From Caulobacterales bacterium (GTDB taxonomy: Bacteria; Pseudomonadota; Alphaproteobacteria; Caulobacterales; Caulobacteraceae), in NCBI GenBank assembly GCA_017302105.1, contig JAFLCS010000001.1, positions 744,001 to 808,000 of the forward strand: a stretch of DNA of 64,000 nucleotides. Direction: 5' to 3'. Both the position numbers and the translations under genes were made by a program. Positions 45,009-52,783 of the stretch are shown here, in pieces (position 1 is the stretch's first letter; each line of letters starts with the position of its first letter). The notes under the pieces are model-generated. The model did not search any database, had not been told where the DNA came from, and saw only the letters and a list, made by a program, of their open reading frames with translations.

Positions 45009-45890
45009 ATGGAGCCGCTCCTCATCGCTCTGCGGTGGCTGCAGTTCGTCGGGGCAACGGCGCTGTTCGGCCTGGCCCTGTTTCAGATCTACAGTCCCTC
45101 TGTCGGGCGCACGGACGAGATCAGGCGATACGCCCTGGTGGCGGCCTGTGCGGTGGCACTCGGTGCGGCGGTCGGCTTGATCGCCCAGACCGCCCTGATG
45201 GCCGGTGCGCTGGAAAGCGCGCTGGACCCGACGGCTCTGACGTTCGTGGCGTCCCGGACGGCGCTCGGCGTCGCTCATGTCGAGCGCGTGGTTCTGGCGA
45301 TCGTCGCGGCGGCATTGGTGGTTCGTGCCGGGTCGAGGCGATGGGCCGGCCTGGCGGCCGTGAGCCTGGGGATCTGTGCCAGCTTCGCCTGGAGCGGCCA
45401 CGCCGGTGCCACCCAAGGGTCGTTGGGGGTCGTCCACCTGATCAGCGACATCATTCATGTGGCGGCGGCCGGCGTCTGGTTGGGCGCGTTGGTCGCCTTT
45501 CTGGTCGCCAGCCGCCTGGCCCCCGATGCGTCAGTCCAGCCCCTTCACCGTGCCCTGTCCGCCTTCGCCGGCGTCGGGACGATGGCGGTCGCCGCCCTGG
45601 TGCTGAGCGGCGGATTCAACGTCTTCGTTCTGGTCGGGCTGGACGCGGCACCGACGATGCTGGAGACGCCCTATGGTCGGTGGCTGGCCCTGAAGCTGGG
45701 CCTGTTCGTCGCCATGCTGGTCCTGGCCGCATTGAACCGGTTCCGGCTCACACCGGCTCTGGCTGCATCCGATCAACCCGGCGCGCTAAGGCGCTTGAAG
45801 ACCAGCCTGGCGGTTGAAGCCGCCCTGGGGGCGGCAATCCTGGCGGTCGTGGCCGTCATGGGGACATTGGCCCCGCCAGCGGCCCTCTAG
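45009..45890 (+). CDS. copD: copper-resistance membrane protein CopD
   Basis: A 293-residue protein with about eight membrane spans. Conserved residues include ALRWLQFVGATALFG at the start, SWSGHAG-like SGHAGATQG and VHLISDIIHVAAAGVWLGALVA, the CopD His-rich helix thought to carry copper. ATG chosen three bases after the copC stop; TTG before it is also possible. Its 3' end overlaps the convergent NTF2-like gene by 4 bp. Confidence 0.93.
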   Translation: MEPLLIALRWLQFVGATALFGLALFQIYSPSVGRTDEIRRYALVAACAVALGAAVGLIAQTALMAGALESALDPTALTFVASRTALGVAHVERVVLAIVAAALVVRAGSRRWAGLAAVSLGICASFAWSGHAGATQGSLGVVHLISDIIHVAAAGVWLGALVAFLVASRLAPDASVQPLHRALSAFAGVGTMAVAALVLSGGFNVFVLVGLDAAPTMLETPYGRWLALKLGLFVAMLVLAALNRFRLTPALAASDQPGALRRLKTSLAVEAALGAAILAVVAVMGTLAPPAAL

Positions 45891-46372
45891 TCGGTCGGCG
45901 CAGCACGCGAAGACCAATGGATTTGCTGGATCTTCCACCCACCGTCACGGCGGACCAGCACCATAGATTCGGCCGTCAGGCGATCGACGGCGCGCCCATT
46001 GAATTCACCCCGAACGCGACCTTCGCTGGCGATCCAGGCGACATCGCCCACCACTGCGCCGGTACGACGCAACACCTCGGCTTCTGTTGCCGCTGCGAAG
46101 GCGGCGTCGGACCCTAGGTGGTGGCTGCCATATTCATCGCGCGAGTGCTCTGCACCGCCAGATTCGAGCACGACAACGTCAGGGGCCAAGAGGGCTGAGG
46201 CAGTCTCAACATCCCCGCTCGACAGAGCAGCGTGGAAGTCGTCCACGACGTTGGCCGCAGAATCCGCTTCGTCTGGAAGAGAGATTGTCGACTCGGTCGC
46301 CTCGGTTGGATGGGCGAAGGCCGGCGAAGCAATGGCAAGTACAGCGGCACTTAAGAGGCTCAATCGGTTCAT
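45887..46372 (-). CDS. exported NTF2/SnoaL-like protein
   Basis: A 161-residue protein with signal peptide (cut near AFAHP). The mature part follows an SnoaL/DUF4440-like alpha-plus-beta cone: VVDDFHAALSSGDVETASALLAPDVVVLESGG, then GSHHLGSDAAF and a final SMVLVRRDGGWKIQQIHWSS. Such domains bind small ligands or have enzyme activity; none can be named. It overlaps copD at the 3' end. GC content is visibly lower than in its neighbours. Confidence 0.8.
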   Translation of the reverse strand: MNRLSLLSAAVLAIASPAFAHPTEATESTISLPDEADSAANVVDDFHAALSSGDVETASALLAPDVVVLESGGAEHSRDEYGSHHLGSDAAFAAATEAEVLRRTGAVVGDVAWIASEGRVRGEFNGRAVDRLTAESMVLVRRDGGWKIQQIHWSSRAAPTD

Positions 46373-46399
46373 GTGTATTTCCTCACACTGGTGATCGAT

Positions 46400-47515
46400 T
46401 CAGTCAGCGGTTCTGGCTAGCCGATCAGTGTTTAGGACAGATCGAATCCATGGTCGGGCCGGACGCTCGACCAAGCAGTAGATGGCGACGGCGGCGATCA
46501 ATGTGACAGTCAGCACGACCGCTTGCTCGGGCAGCCCCATGAGATAATCGTCGGGCAGGCCGAGTAGCTTGGCGGCGACATTTCGCCAAGCCAGCAACAA
46601 CGGCAGGTGAACCAGGTACAGCGCGTAGGAACAATCGCCCATGAACACCAACCACCGGTGACCCAGAACGCCCTCAGCACCGGTCTTGGACAGAAATGAG
46701 CAGGCCAAGATGAACGGGCCGCACAAGAAGACGATCAGGCGGTCGTCGGCCCCGATCTGCATAGCGTAGAGAAGCGCGGCACCGGACAATAACGCGAAGG
46801 CGATGGCTGGACCCCGGCCAATGCTGACGCGAACGCCGAAGAAATAGAGTCCAATCCCGAACAAGAATTCCGGAATGATCCGAAAGAAGCCCATGCTGTC
46901 CTCGGCACGCGGCAGGATCAGACCGAAGACCGCCTGATAGAAGGCATCGAGCAAACTGAAGAGGACTAGACTCAAACCGATGAGGATGAGTGGCCGGCGA
47001 CGCAGTGCCGTTGCAACGAGCGCAAATACCGGGAAGGCCAGGTAGGCAAACCATTCGGCCGACAATGACCAGGACGGGCCGTTCCAGAACACTTGATCGT
47101 GGCGCGGGAACCATGCCTGAATCAACAGCAGGGTTTGGAAGAAATCTGGAACGTTAAATCGTCCGGGCTGCAGTTCTATGCCGAGGAGGCCGGCTGTTGC
47201 GACCATGCTCAGCACGCCAAGCAGTACAAATAGATGCGCCGGATAGATCCTGGCGAATCTGGCGGCTAAAAACCGCCGGTAGGAGAACGGCGCGCCGGGT
47301 TGCAAATATACATGGGCGAGCACGAAGCCAGATAAAATGAAAAAGGCGTCCACACCGAGCCTGGCCCGGTTCAACAGACCTGAGCTGCCCTCGGGGAAAG
47401 CCCAAACGAGTTGAAAATGAAAGAGAACAACACCAAGCGCCATGAGAAATCGGATCGAAGTCAGTGCTTCAAGGCGCGCCGGATAGGCGGTGACGCTGGC
47501 TTCGCGCTCGATCAT
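46400..47515 (-). CDS. acyltransferase-3 (OafA/YrhL-like) family membrane protein
   Basis: A 371-residue integral membrane O-acyltransferase. The N-terminal catalytic region reads LTSIRFLMALGVVLFHFQLVW with RFxAxxxVxxxH, followed by GVDAFFILSGFVLAHVY, then about ten spans. Such enzymes acylate surface polysaccharide or glycolipid. The start is MIEREASVTAYPARLE. Base composition is clearly less GC-rich than the surrounding copper genes (frequent AT-rich codons), which suggests recent acquisition. It sits between the copCD unit and the CnrYXH-like trio on the opposite strand. Confidence 0.85.
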   Translation of the reverse strand: MIEREASVTAYPARLEALTSIRFLMALGVVLFHFQLVWAFPEGSSGLLNRARLGVDAFFILSGFVLAHVYLQPGAPFSYRRFLAARFARIYPAHLFVLLGVLSMVATAGLLGIELQPGRFNVPDFFQTLLLIQAWFPRHDQVFWNGPSWSLSAEWFAYLAFPVFALVATALRRRPLILIGLSLVLFSLLDAFYQAVFGLILPRAEDSMGFFRIIPEFLFGIGLYFFGVRVSIGRGPAIAFALLSGAALLYAMQIGADDRLIVFLCGPFILACSFLSKTGAEGVLGHRWLVFMGDCSYALYLVHLPLLLAWRNVAAKLLGLPDDYLMGLPEQAVVLTVTLIAAVAIYCLVERPARPWIRSVLNTDRLARTAD

Positions 47516-47587
47516 GGCCTGCCCCCTGACCCGCGGCGAATGCGGATCATACCCAATACCTACGGCGCGCGGCTTCGATGCCCTCAA

Positions 47588-47614
47588 GAGGGCACCGGTG
47601 CTTGCAAGCGTATT
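47588..47614 (+). promoter_or_regulatory. ECF-type promoter of the CnrYXH-like operon
   Basis: GAGGGCAC, 13 bp, CGTATT; the same octamer and hexamer at the same distance as before copA. Located 20 bp upstream of the first gene of the trio, suggesting the sigma factor feeds its own operon. Confidence 0.65.
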
Positions 47615-47633
47615 GGCACGAGAGGATATGCCC

Positions 47634-47915
47634 ATGCACGATGACATTGATGACCTAATCCGCAGAGCCGCGCCGACCCAGGATGCGGTTGCGGAGGAGG
47701 CTTTCGAGGCCGAGGTCTGGCGACGGGTCAACCGACACCATCAGACGGCGGCGGCCATGCGACGCCAGGTCGGTGTTCTGGTCCTGGCCGGCCTGATCGG
47801 GGCCTTGGGCGGCGGAGTGTATGCCCGGCAGGAGCAGACCCCGACATCCGAACTGCGCGTCCTGACCGTCGAGGCCGGTCTGGATCCCTTCGGCCTGACG
47901 GGCCACCTCGGATGA
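47634..47915 (+). CDS. small membrane protein, CnrY-like anti-sigma candidate
   Basis: A 93-residue protein: soluble acidic N-terminus (MHDDIDDLIRRAAPTQDAV), then EVWRRVNRHHQ, one membrane span (about 45-66) and a short periplasmic tail. Position, size and topology match CnrY, the membrane anti-sigma of Cupriavidus that holds the ECF factor CnrH. AGAGGA lies eight bases before the chosen ATG. It overlaps the next gene by ATGA. Confidence 0.7.
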   Translation: MHDDIDDLIRRAAPTQDAVAEEAFEAEVWRRVNRHHQTAAAMRRQVGVLVLAGLIGALGGGVYARQEQTPTSELRVLTVEAGLDPFGLTGHLG

Positions 47916-48352
47916 GCCCGTCCTTGCGATCCCTTGTCGTGACGGCAGTGGTGGCCGCCCTGGCCAGCGGCCTGGCGACCTGGGCCAGCGTCAGCTGGAT
48001 TCACCGCGACCGTACGCCCCCCAGTCTGCACGCGATGATCCACGATCAGATCGCGCTGACGCCAGAGCAGGATCGCCGGATCGAAACGCTGGAGGCGGCC
48101 TTCGCCCAGGACCGCGATCGCCTTGAAGGCGAGCTCCGCACCGCCAACCGTGAGATGGTCGCGGCGATCTCCGCCAATCAGGGCGATACACCCGAGGTCC
48201 AGACTGCGGTTGATCATTTTCATGACGCGATGGGCGATCTTCAGAAGGCGACCTTGGGTCACGTCTTCGAGATGCGTGCCGAGCTGACGCCCGAACAGGC
48301 GCGCGCTTTCGATGCGGCGGTTATTGAGAGCCTGCAGGCCGGCTCCGACTAG
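47912..48352 (+). CDS. periplasmic heavy-metal sensor, CnrX/CzcR-Spy-like
   Basis: A 146-residue membrane-anchored protein with one N-terminal span (about 10-28) and a helical periplasmic domain: SLHAMIHDQIALTPEQDRR, RIETLEAAFAQDRDRLEGEL, FHDAMGDLQKATLGHVFEMR and LTPEQARAFD. The four-helix LTPEQ pattern and scattered His residues resemble CnrX, which binds metal and releases the sigma factor. Overlaps the anti-sigma gene by 4 bp; the sigma gene starts four bases downstream. Confidence 0.78.
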   Translation: MSPSLRSLVVTAVVAALASGLATWASVSWIHRDRTPPSLHAMIHDQIALTPEQDRRIETLEAAFAQDRDRLEGELRTANREMVAAISANQGDTPEVQTAVDHFHDAMGDLQKATLGHVFEMRAELTPEQARAFDAAVIESLQAGSD

Positions 48353-48355
48353 GCC

Positions 48356-48907
48356 GTGGCAGGGCTGGATCTTCAACGGCGAGCCGCCGCCGGCGAGCGG
48401 GCGGCGTTCAGCGCCCTGATGGCCGCTGGTCAGGCAGATCTGTATCGCTTCGTCCGGCGCTATGTCGGGGATGCCGATGAGGCGCTGGACCTGGTTCAGG
48501 ACACCTATGTCGCGGCCTGGCTGGCGATCCGTCGCTATGATCCCGAGCGGCCCTTTGACGTCTGGCTGCGGCGCATCGCCCTGAACAAGTGTCGTGATTG
48601 GGGTCGTCGCCGGCAGGTGCGGCGTCTGATCCGCAATGCCGTTGGCCTGGATTCGCCCGAAGCCGGACGCGTCGGCGACCCGTCCCCCGATCCCGAGACG
48701 ATCCTCCAGGATCGTCGGCACCTGGCAGCCGTGTCGTCTGCCCTGGATGATCTGCCCTATGGATTGAAGGCCCCTTTGTTGCTGGCCACCTTGGAGGGCC
48801 GATCCCAGGTCGAGATCGGCGACCTGTTGAATTTGACCCCCAAGGCCGTGGAGCTGAGGATTGCGCGGGCGAGGGCGCGGCTGCGCGCGGTGCTGGATCA
48901 GCTCTGA
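48356..48907 (+). CDS. ECF sigma factor, CnrH-like
   Basis: A 183-residue sigma-70 family protein with GTG start. Region 2: DLYRFVRRYVGDADEALDLVQDTYVAAWLAI. Region 4: LPYGLKAPLLLATLEGRSQVEIGDLLNLTPKAVELRIARARARLR. It closes the anti-sigma, sensor, sigma trio, the Cupriavidus cnrYXH order. Downstream genes are copper-handling rather than nickel or cobalt efflux, so the sensed metal may be copper. Predicted to recognise GAGGG(C/A)A(C/T)-N13-CGTAT promoters. Confidence 0.88.
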   Translation: MAGLDLQRRAAAGERAAFSALMAAGQADLYRFVRRYVGDADEALDLVQDTYVAAWLAIRRYDPERPFDVWLRRIALNKCRDWGRRRQVRRLIRNAVGLDSPEAGRVGDPSPDPETILQDRRHLAAVSSALDDLPYGLKAPLLLATLEGRSQVEIGDLLNLTPKAVELRIARARARLRAVLDQL

Positions 48908-48912
48908 TCGCT

Positions 48913-48939
48913 GAGGGCACAAGGACGCGGCTGCGTATT
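48913..48939 (+). promoter_or_regulatory. ECF-type promoter of the copA operon
   Basis: GAGGGCAC, 13 bp, CGTATT, 43 bp before the copA GTG. Identical octamer and hexamer, with the same spacing, occur upstream of the sigma factor operon. Confidence 0.65.
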
Positions 48940-48981
48940 TCGTGCAGATACCCGCTCATCGACGACAAGAGGCTGATTGAC

Positions 48982-50742
48982 GTGCGACCTGACCGCCGAA
49001 CCCTGCTGAAACAGACCCTGCTGAGCGGGGGGCTGCTCGCGGCTCAAGGGCTGATGCCGGCCTGGGCCCAGACCGGGAGCGCGGGCATCGCGCCGACCCT
49101 GCCGACGCTGAGTGGCACCGACTTCCGTCTGAGCGTCGGCCATTCACCCTTTACACTCGGCGGTGAGACCGGCCACGCCGTCACTGTCAACGGCACGATG
49201 CCGGCCCCGCTGATCCGGCTGCGCGAGGGTCAGACCGCGCGCCTGTCGGTGACCAACACCCTGGACGAAGACACCTCGGTCCATTGGCACGGACTGTTGC
49301 TGCCGTTCCAGATGGACGGCGTGCCGGGGATCAGCTTCCCCGGCATTCGACCGGGGGAGACCTTTGTCTATGAGTTTCCGGTGCGCCAGGCGGGAACCTA
49401 CTGGTACCACAGCCACTCGGGCCTCCAGGAGGCCATGGGTCACTTCGGGCCAATCATCATCGACCCAGCCGGCACCGATCCGGTCACCTACGACCGCGAG
49501 CACGTTCTGATGCTGTCGGACTGGAGCTTCATCCATCCGCACGAGCTGTTGGAGCGGATGAAGAAGAGCCCGGGCTATTTCAATCGCCAGCGCACAACCG
49601 TCGAAGGGCTGATCTCCGGCGAAGACCGGATGAGTCTGGCGGAACGCCAGATGTGGGCCGGGATGCGGATGGACCCGCGCGATATCCTGGACGTCAACGG
49701 CTCGGTCTATACCTACCTTATCAACGGCCACGGCCCTTCAGAGGGCTGGACCGGCCTGTTCCGGCCCGGTGAGCGGGTGCGGCTGAGGATCATCAACGCC
49801 GCAGCCATGTCGATCTTCAACTTCAGGATTCCGGGCCTGGCCATGATGGTGGTGGCGGCCGACGGTATCCCGGTCCGGCCGGTCGAAACCGACGAGTTCC
49901 AGATCTCCGTGGCCGAGACCTATGACGTCATCGTCCAGCCGCAGGCCGACGCGGCCTATGCCGTCGTCGCTGAGGCCATCGACCGTTCGGGCATGGCGGT
50001 GGGGATGCTGGCCCCGCGCGTCGGGATGCAGGCGGCGGTGCCGCCGCTGCGCGAGGTCCCGAACCTGACCATGGCCGATATGGGCATGGGAGCAATGGAT
50101 CAGGGGTCGATGGGCGGTATGGACCATTCGGCCATGGGTCACGACATGGGCGCCGCCGTGCCGATGGATCACAGCGACATGGCCATGCGTGATCCCGAGA
50201 ATGCCCCGGCCAATATGCAGGTAGGAGCGGGTGTCGACATGATTTCCTCGGCTCCGAGCAACCGTCTGGGCGAGCGGCCTCTGGGCCTGACCGACGTGCC
50301 GCACCGGGTGCTGGTCTATACGGACCTGATTGCGTTGCAGCCCAATCCGCGCGCGACGCCGCCGACGCGCAGCCTTGAAATCCACCTGACCGGAAACATG
50401 GAACGGTTCATGTGGGGCTTTGACGGGCGGCGGTTCTCGGAGCTGGTCGAGCCGATCCGCTTCGCGCGCGATGAGCGGGTCAGGGTGACGCTGGTGAACG
50501 ACACCATGATGTCCCATCCGATCCATCTGCACGGCCATTTCTTCGAGCTGGTGACGGGGGCCGCTGATGATCGCCAGCCGTGGAAACACACGGTCAATGT
50601 CGCTCCGGGTTCGCAGCTGAGTTTCGACCTGACCGCCTCGGAACCCGGCGACTGGGCGTTCCACTGTCACCTGCTGATGCATATGCACACGGGAATGTTC
50701 AATGTCGTGACCGTGCGCCCCCTGGACGGAGACGCAGCATGA
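48982..50742 (+). CDS. copA: multicopper oxidase CopA (periplasmic, Tat-exported)
   Basis: A 586-residue copper-resistance oxidase. The Tat signal has RRTLLKQ at the N-terminus. All four copper-ligand segments are seen: HWHGLLLPF, WYHSHSG, HPIHLHGHFFEL and HCHLLMHMHTGMF. Between domains 2 and 3 is a Met/His-rich linker (GMGAMDQGSMGGMDHS, MGHDMG), a Cu(I)-binding feature of PcoA/CopA proteins. Start GTG with AAGAGG upstream. Stop overlaps the copB start (ATGA). Confidence 0.95.
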   Translation: MRPDRRTLLKQTLLSGGLLAAQGLMPAWAQTGSAGIAPTLPTLSGTDFRLSVGHSPFTLGGETGHAVTVNGTMPAPLIRLREGQTARLSVTNTLDEDTSVHWHGLLLPFQMDGVPGISFPGIRPGETFVYEFPVRQAGTYWYHSHSGLQEAMGHFGPIIIDPAGTDPVTYDREHVLMLSDWSFIHPHELLERMKKSPGYFNRQRTTVEGLISGEDRMSLAERQMWAGMRMDPRDILDVNGSVYTYLINGHGPSEGWTGLFRPGERVRLRIINAAAMSIFNFRIPGLAMMVVAADGIPVRPVETDEFQISVAETYDVIVQPQADAAYAVVAEAIDRSGMAVGMLAPRVGMQAAVPPLREVPNLTMADMGMGAMDQGSMGGMDHSAMGHDMGAAVPMDHSDMAMRDPENAPANMQVGAGVDMISSAPSNRLGERPLGLTDVPHRVLVYTDLIALQPNPRATPPTRSLEIHLTGNMERFMWGFDGRRFSELVEPIRFARDERVRVTLVNDTMMSHPIHLHGHFFELVTGAADDRQPWKHTVNVAPGSQLSFDLTASEPGDWAFHCHLLMHMHTGMFNVVTVRPLDGDAA

Positions 50743-51845
50743 TGCGGTCGACCCTGATTCTGGCCGGACTGCTGGTGACGGCGACCTCGCCGGCGGTGGC
50801 CCAGCCGGACCCGCACGCCGGACACGCCACGCCACCGGAGCAGCCCGCCGATCCGCACGCCGGGCACACCACGCCACCGGCACAGCCCGCTGATCCGCAC
50901 GCCGGGCACACCATGCCACCGGCACAGCCCGCTGATCCGCACGCCGGGCACACCATGCCACCGGCACAGCCCGCCGATCCCCACGCCGGGCACGCCATGC
51001 CACCGGCACAGGCCGCTGATCCCCATGCCGGGCACACCATGCCGGGGCCGACGCCGCCGGACGTCTCGACCAGCGCCGACGATGCGGGTCGCGCCGGCCA
51101 GACGCCGCCGCCTGCTGCCGCCTTCTCGGGACCCGCCCATGCCGCCGACGCGATACATGGTGCCGAGGTCATGGCGCAAGCGCGGGCGGCGCTGCTGCCG
51201 GGCACGGGCGGTATGCAGACGGTCGCGATCATCCTGGAACGGCTGGAGGCCGGCTTCGGCGAAGACGACACGACCTTTCTTTGGGATGCGCAAGGGTGGA
51301 TCGGCGGCGATATCAACCGCTTCGCCTGGAAGACTGAGGGCGAGGGAGACTTCGACGGCGGTGTCGAGGAGGTCGAGGTCCAGGCCCTGTACAGCCGTGC
51401 CATCCGACCCTTCTGGGACGTCCAGGTCGGCCTTCGGCAGGATGTCGTGCGCAACGGCGACGATGCCACGCATTTGGTCGCCGGTCTCCAGGGCCTGGCC
51501 CCCGGCTGGTGGGAGGTCGACACAGCCCTGTTCCTGTCGTCCGAGGGTGATCTGACCGCGCGGGTCGAGGCCGAATGGGATGTCCGTCTGACCCAACGCT
51601 GGATCCTGCAGCCCCGCGCCGAGCTGGACCTGTCCGCCTCGGACGAACCGGCACGCGGTCTGGCATCGGGCTTTACCGGAGCCGAAGCCGGCCTGCGTCT
51701 GCGCTATGAAATTCGGCGCGAGTTCGCCCCCTATATCGGGGTCGAGTGGCACAGCGCTCTCGGTGATGCCGCCGACCTGGCCCGCGTATCGGGCCAGCCC
51801 GTCGAAGAGACCCGCTTCCTCGTTGGCCTGAGGGCCTGGTACTGA
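50739..51845 (+). CDS. copB: outer-membrane copper-resistance protein CopB with His-rich repeats
   Basis: A 368-residue protein: signal peptide (cut near AVAQP), then six near-identical 14-residue repeats DPHAGHxxPPxQxA (residues about 24-107), an Ala/Pro linker, and a C-terminal beta-barrel domain of the CopB/PcoB type (WKTEGEGDFDGG; PFWDVQVGLRQDVVRNGDD; RRRFAPYIGVEW-like REFAPYIGVEWHS), ending LRAWY. CopB is thought to bind copper at the outer membrane. Overlaps copA by 4 bp. Confidence 0.93.
   Translation: MMRSTLILAGLLVTATSPAVAQPDPHAGHATPPEQPADPHAGHTTPPAQPADPHAGHTMPPAQPADPHAGHTMPPAQPADPHAGHAMPPAQAADPHAGHTMPGPTPPDVSTSADDAGRAGQTPPPAAAFSGPAHAADAIHGAEVMAQARAALLPGTGGMQTVAIILERLEAGFGEDDTTFLWDAQGWIGGDINRFAWKTEGEGDFDGGVEEVEVQALYSRAIRPFWDVQVGLRQDVVRNGDDATHLVAGLQGLAPGWWEVDTALFLSSEGDLTARVEAEWDVRLTQRWILQPRAELDLSASDEPARGLASGFTGAEAGLRLRYEIRREFAPYIGVEWHSALGDAADLARVSGQPVEETRFLVGLRAWY
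50808..51059 (+). repeat. six tandem 42-bp repeats in copB
   Basis: Each unit encodes DPHAGH followed by a Pro/Gln-rich octapeptide. Units 2-5 are almost identical at the DNA level while units 1 and 6 are more divergent. Unit number is likely variable between strains, since such repeats slip during replication. Confidence 0.9.
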
Positions 51846-51856
51846 AAGGTTTGACC

Positions 51857-52315
51857 ATGTTTCGCCTGATCACCGCCGCTGCCGTTCTGGCTCTGGCTGC
51901 GCCCGCTGTCGCCCTGGCTCAAGACCCGCACGGCGCTCACGCCGGCCATCAGCCGTCCGGCGACCATGCCGGCCACGCCGGAATGGATCATGGCGGTCAC
52001 GCCGGCATGGACCACTCGGGTCACGTCGCTTCCGCCGCCCAGAGCCTGACGACGGTTCCGGCAGACGGCTCCATGCTGATGGGACCGCCCGAGAGCTTCT
52101 CGATCACCTTTCCGCACGCCATGCGCCTGACCGACGTCACCGTTCAGGCGCACGGCCAGGCCGCCGTCGCGGTCGCCGTCCCAGAGGCGTCGGCGGGAAC
52201 CGGCGCCTCGGTCGCCTTGCCGGCCTTGACCCCCGCCACCTACACCCTGACCTGGACTGCCCAGGGCGAGGACGGCCACCAGATGACTGGTACGGTCGGT
52301 TTCATGGTCCACTAG
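51857..52315 (+). CDS. copC: CopC-family protein with His-rich linker (second copC)
   Basis: A 152-residue exported protein: signal peptide ending ALAQDPHG, a His/Gly-rich stretch (HAGHQPSGDHAGHAGMDHGG) of about 40 residues, then a CopC fold with SLTTVPADGSMLMGPPES at the start and GEDGHQMTGTVGFMVH at the end. The first copper His is replaced by the His-rich tract. The Met-rich segment (MLMG) may bind Cu(I). Eleven bp after copB. Confidence 0.85.
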   Translation: MFRLITAAAVLALAAPAVALAQDPHGAHAGHQPSGDHAGHAGMDHGGHAGMDHSGHVASAAQSLTTVPADGSMLMGPPESFSITFPHAMRLTDVTVQAHGQAAVAVAVPEASAGTGASVALPALTPATYTLTWTAQGEDGHQMTGTVGFMVH

Positions 52316-52328
52316 AGGAGATGTCCTG

Positions 52329-52583
52329 ATGAGAACCCTGCTGCTTTCGGGGGCCTTCCTGGCCCTCACCGCCGGTGCCGCTCTGGCCGCTGATCGCTGC
52401 GCCTGTTGCGAGGAGATGGCCGAGGGCCAGGCCATGGCCTGCTGCGAAAACATGGCTGAAGGCGAGCCGTGCTGCTGTGAGCAGATGAACCACAGCGAAG
52501 ATCAGAGCGCGGATCACGACCATGACCCCGCTGGTCACGACGCCCCTGCCGAACCGGCGACCGGGACACCCCCGGCGACCTGA
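52329..52583 (+). CDS. small exported Cys-rich protein, metallothionein-like
   Basis: An 84-residue protein with a signal peptide (cut near ALAAD, residue 20). The mature part has eight Cys in three clusters: CACC, CC (MACCE) and CCC (GEPCCCEQ). It is followed by an acidic His/Asp tail (DQSADHDHDPAGHD) and an Ala/Pro/Thr end. The composition suggests copper or zinc binding in the periplasm. GAGGAG precedes the ATG. It is the last gene of the copA-copB-copC operon. I do not recognise a named family. Confidence 0.75.
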   Translation: MRTLLLSGAFLALTAGAALAADRCACCEEMAEGQAMACCENMAEGEPCCCEQMNHSEDQSADHDHDPAGHDAPAEPATGTPPAT

Positions 52584-52608
52584 CCGGACGACCGGAATCT
52601 GGGAGAGG

Positions 52609-52684
52609 TGGCACCGCCTCGGTGGCCCGAGCGTCCGACCTACACATTACGAATGGGCCGCTCTACCGGCCGCGCCGCTCCGAG
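52609..52684 (-). pseudogene. degenerate tRNA-Thr copy, probable old attachment-site repeat
   Basis: Ungapped alignment with the intact tRNA-Thr (60989-61064), offset 8380 bp and same orientation, gives 56 identities in 76. The part covering the 3' end through the D loop (62 bases) has 51 identities, including 32 of 34 over the anticodon region. The 5' acceptor side is lost. The segment is no longer foldable as a tRNA. Its position, facing the 3' end of the intact tRNA with the czc genes between, fits the far end of an integrated element. Confidence 0.7.
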
Positions 52685-52732
52685 GCGAGCCCAGATAGTG
52701 CGCGAGCCGCTGTTGAGGAAAGGAGGCTGCTG

Positions 52733-52756
52733 ATGAGGCTTCGGGCTTGGTGCTGA
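52733..52756 (+). other. seven-codon open frame with strong ribosome site
   Basis: AAAGGAGG lies seven bases before ATG and the frame MRLRAWC then stops. It lies between the tRNA remnant and the stop of the porin gene. It may be a leader peptide or the start of a gene cut off by rearrangement; nothing decides this. Confidence 0.25.
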
Positions 52757-52783
52757 CGGGAACGGCGCGCCGGAATCAGGGCC

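Noticed and set aside
50808..51059. Possible CRISPR-like array
   Set aside because: Units are contiguous without spacers, are in frame and encode a His-rich protein segment.
50667..51752. Gly/Trp/His-repeat open frame antisense to copB
   Set aside because: The repeated pattern is only the complement of the copB 42-bp tandem repeats.
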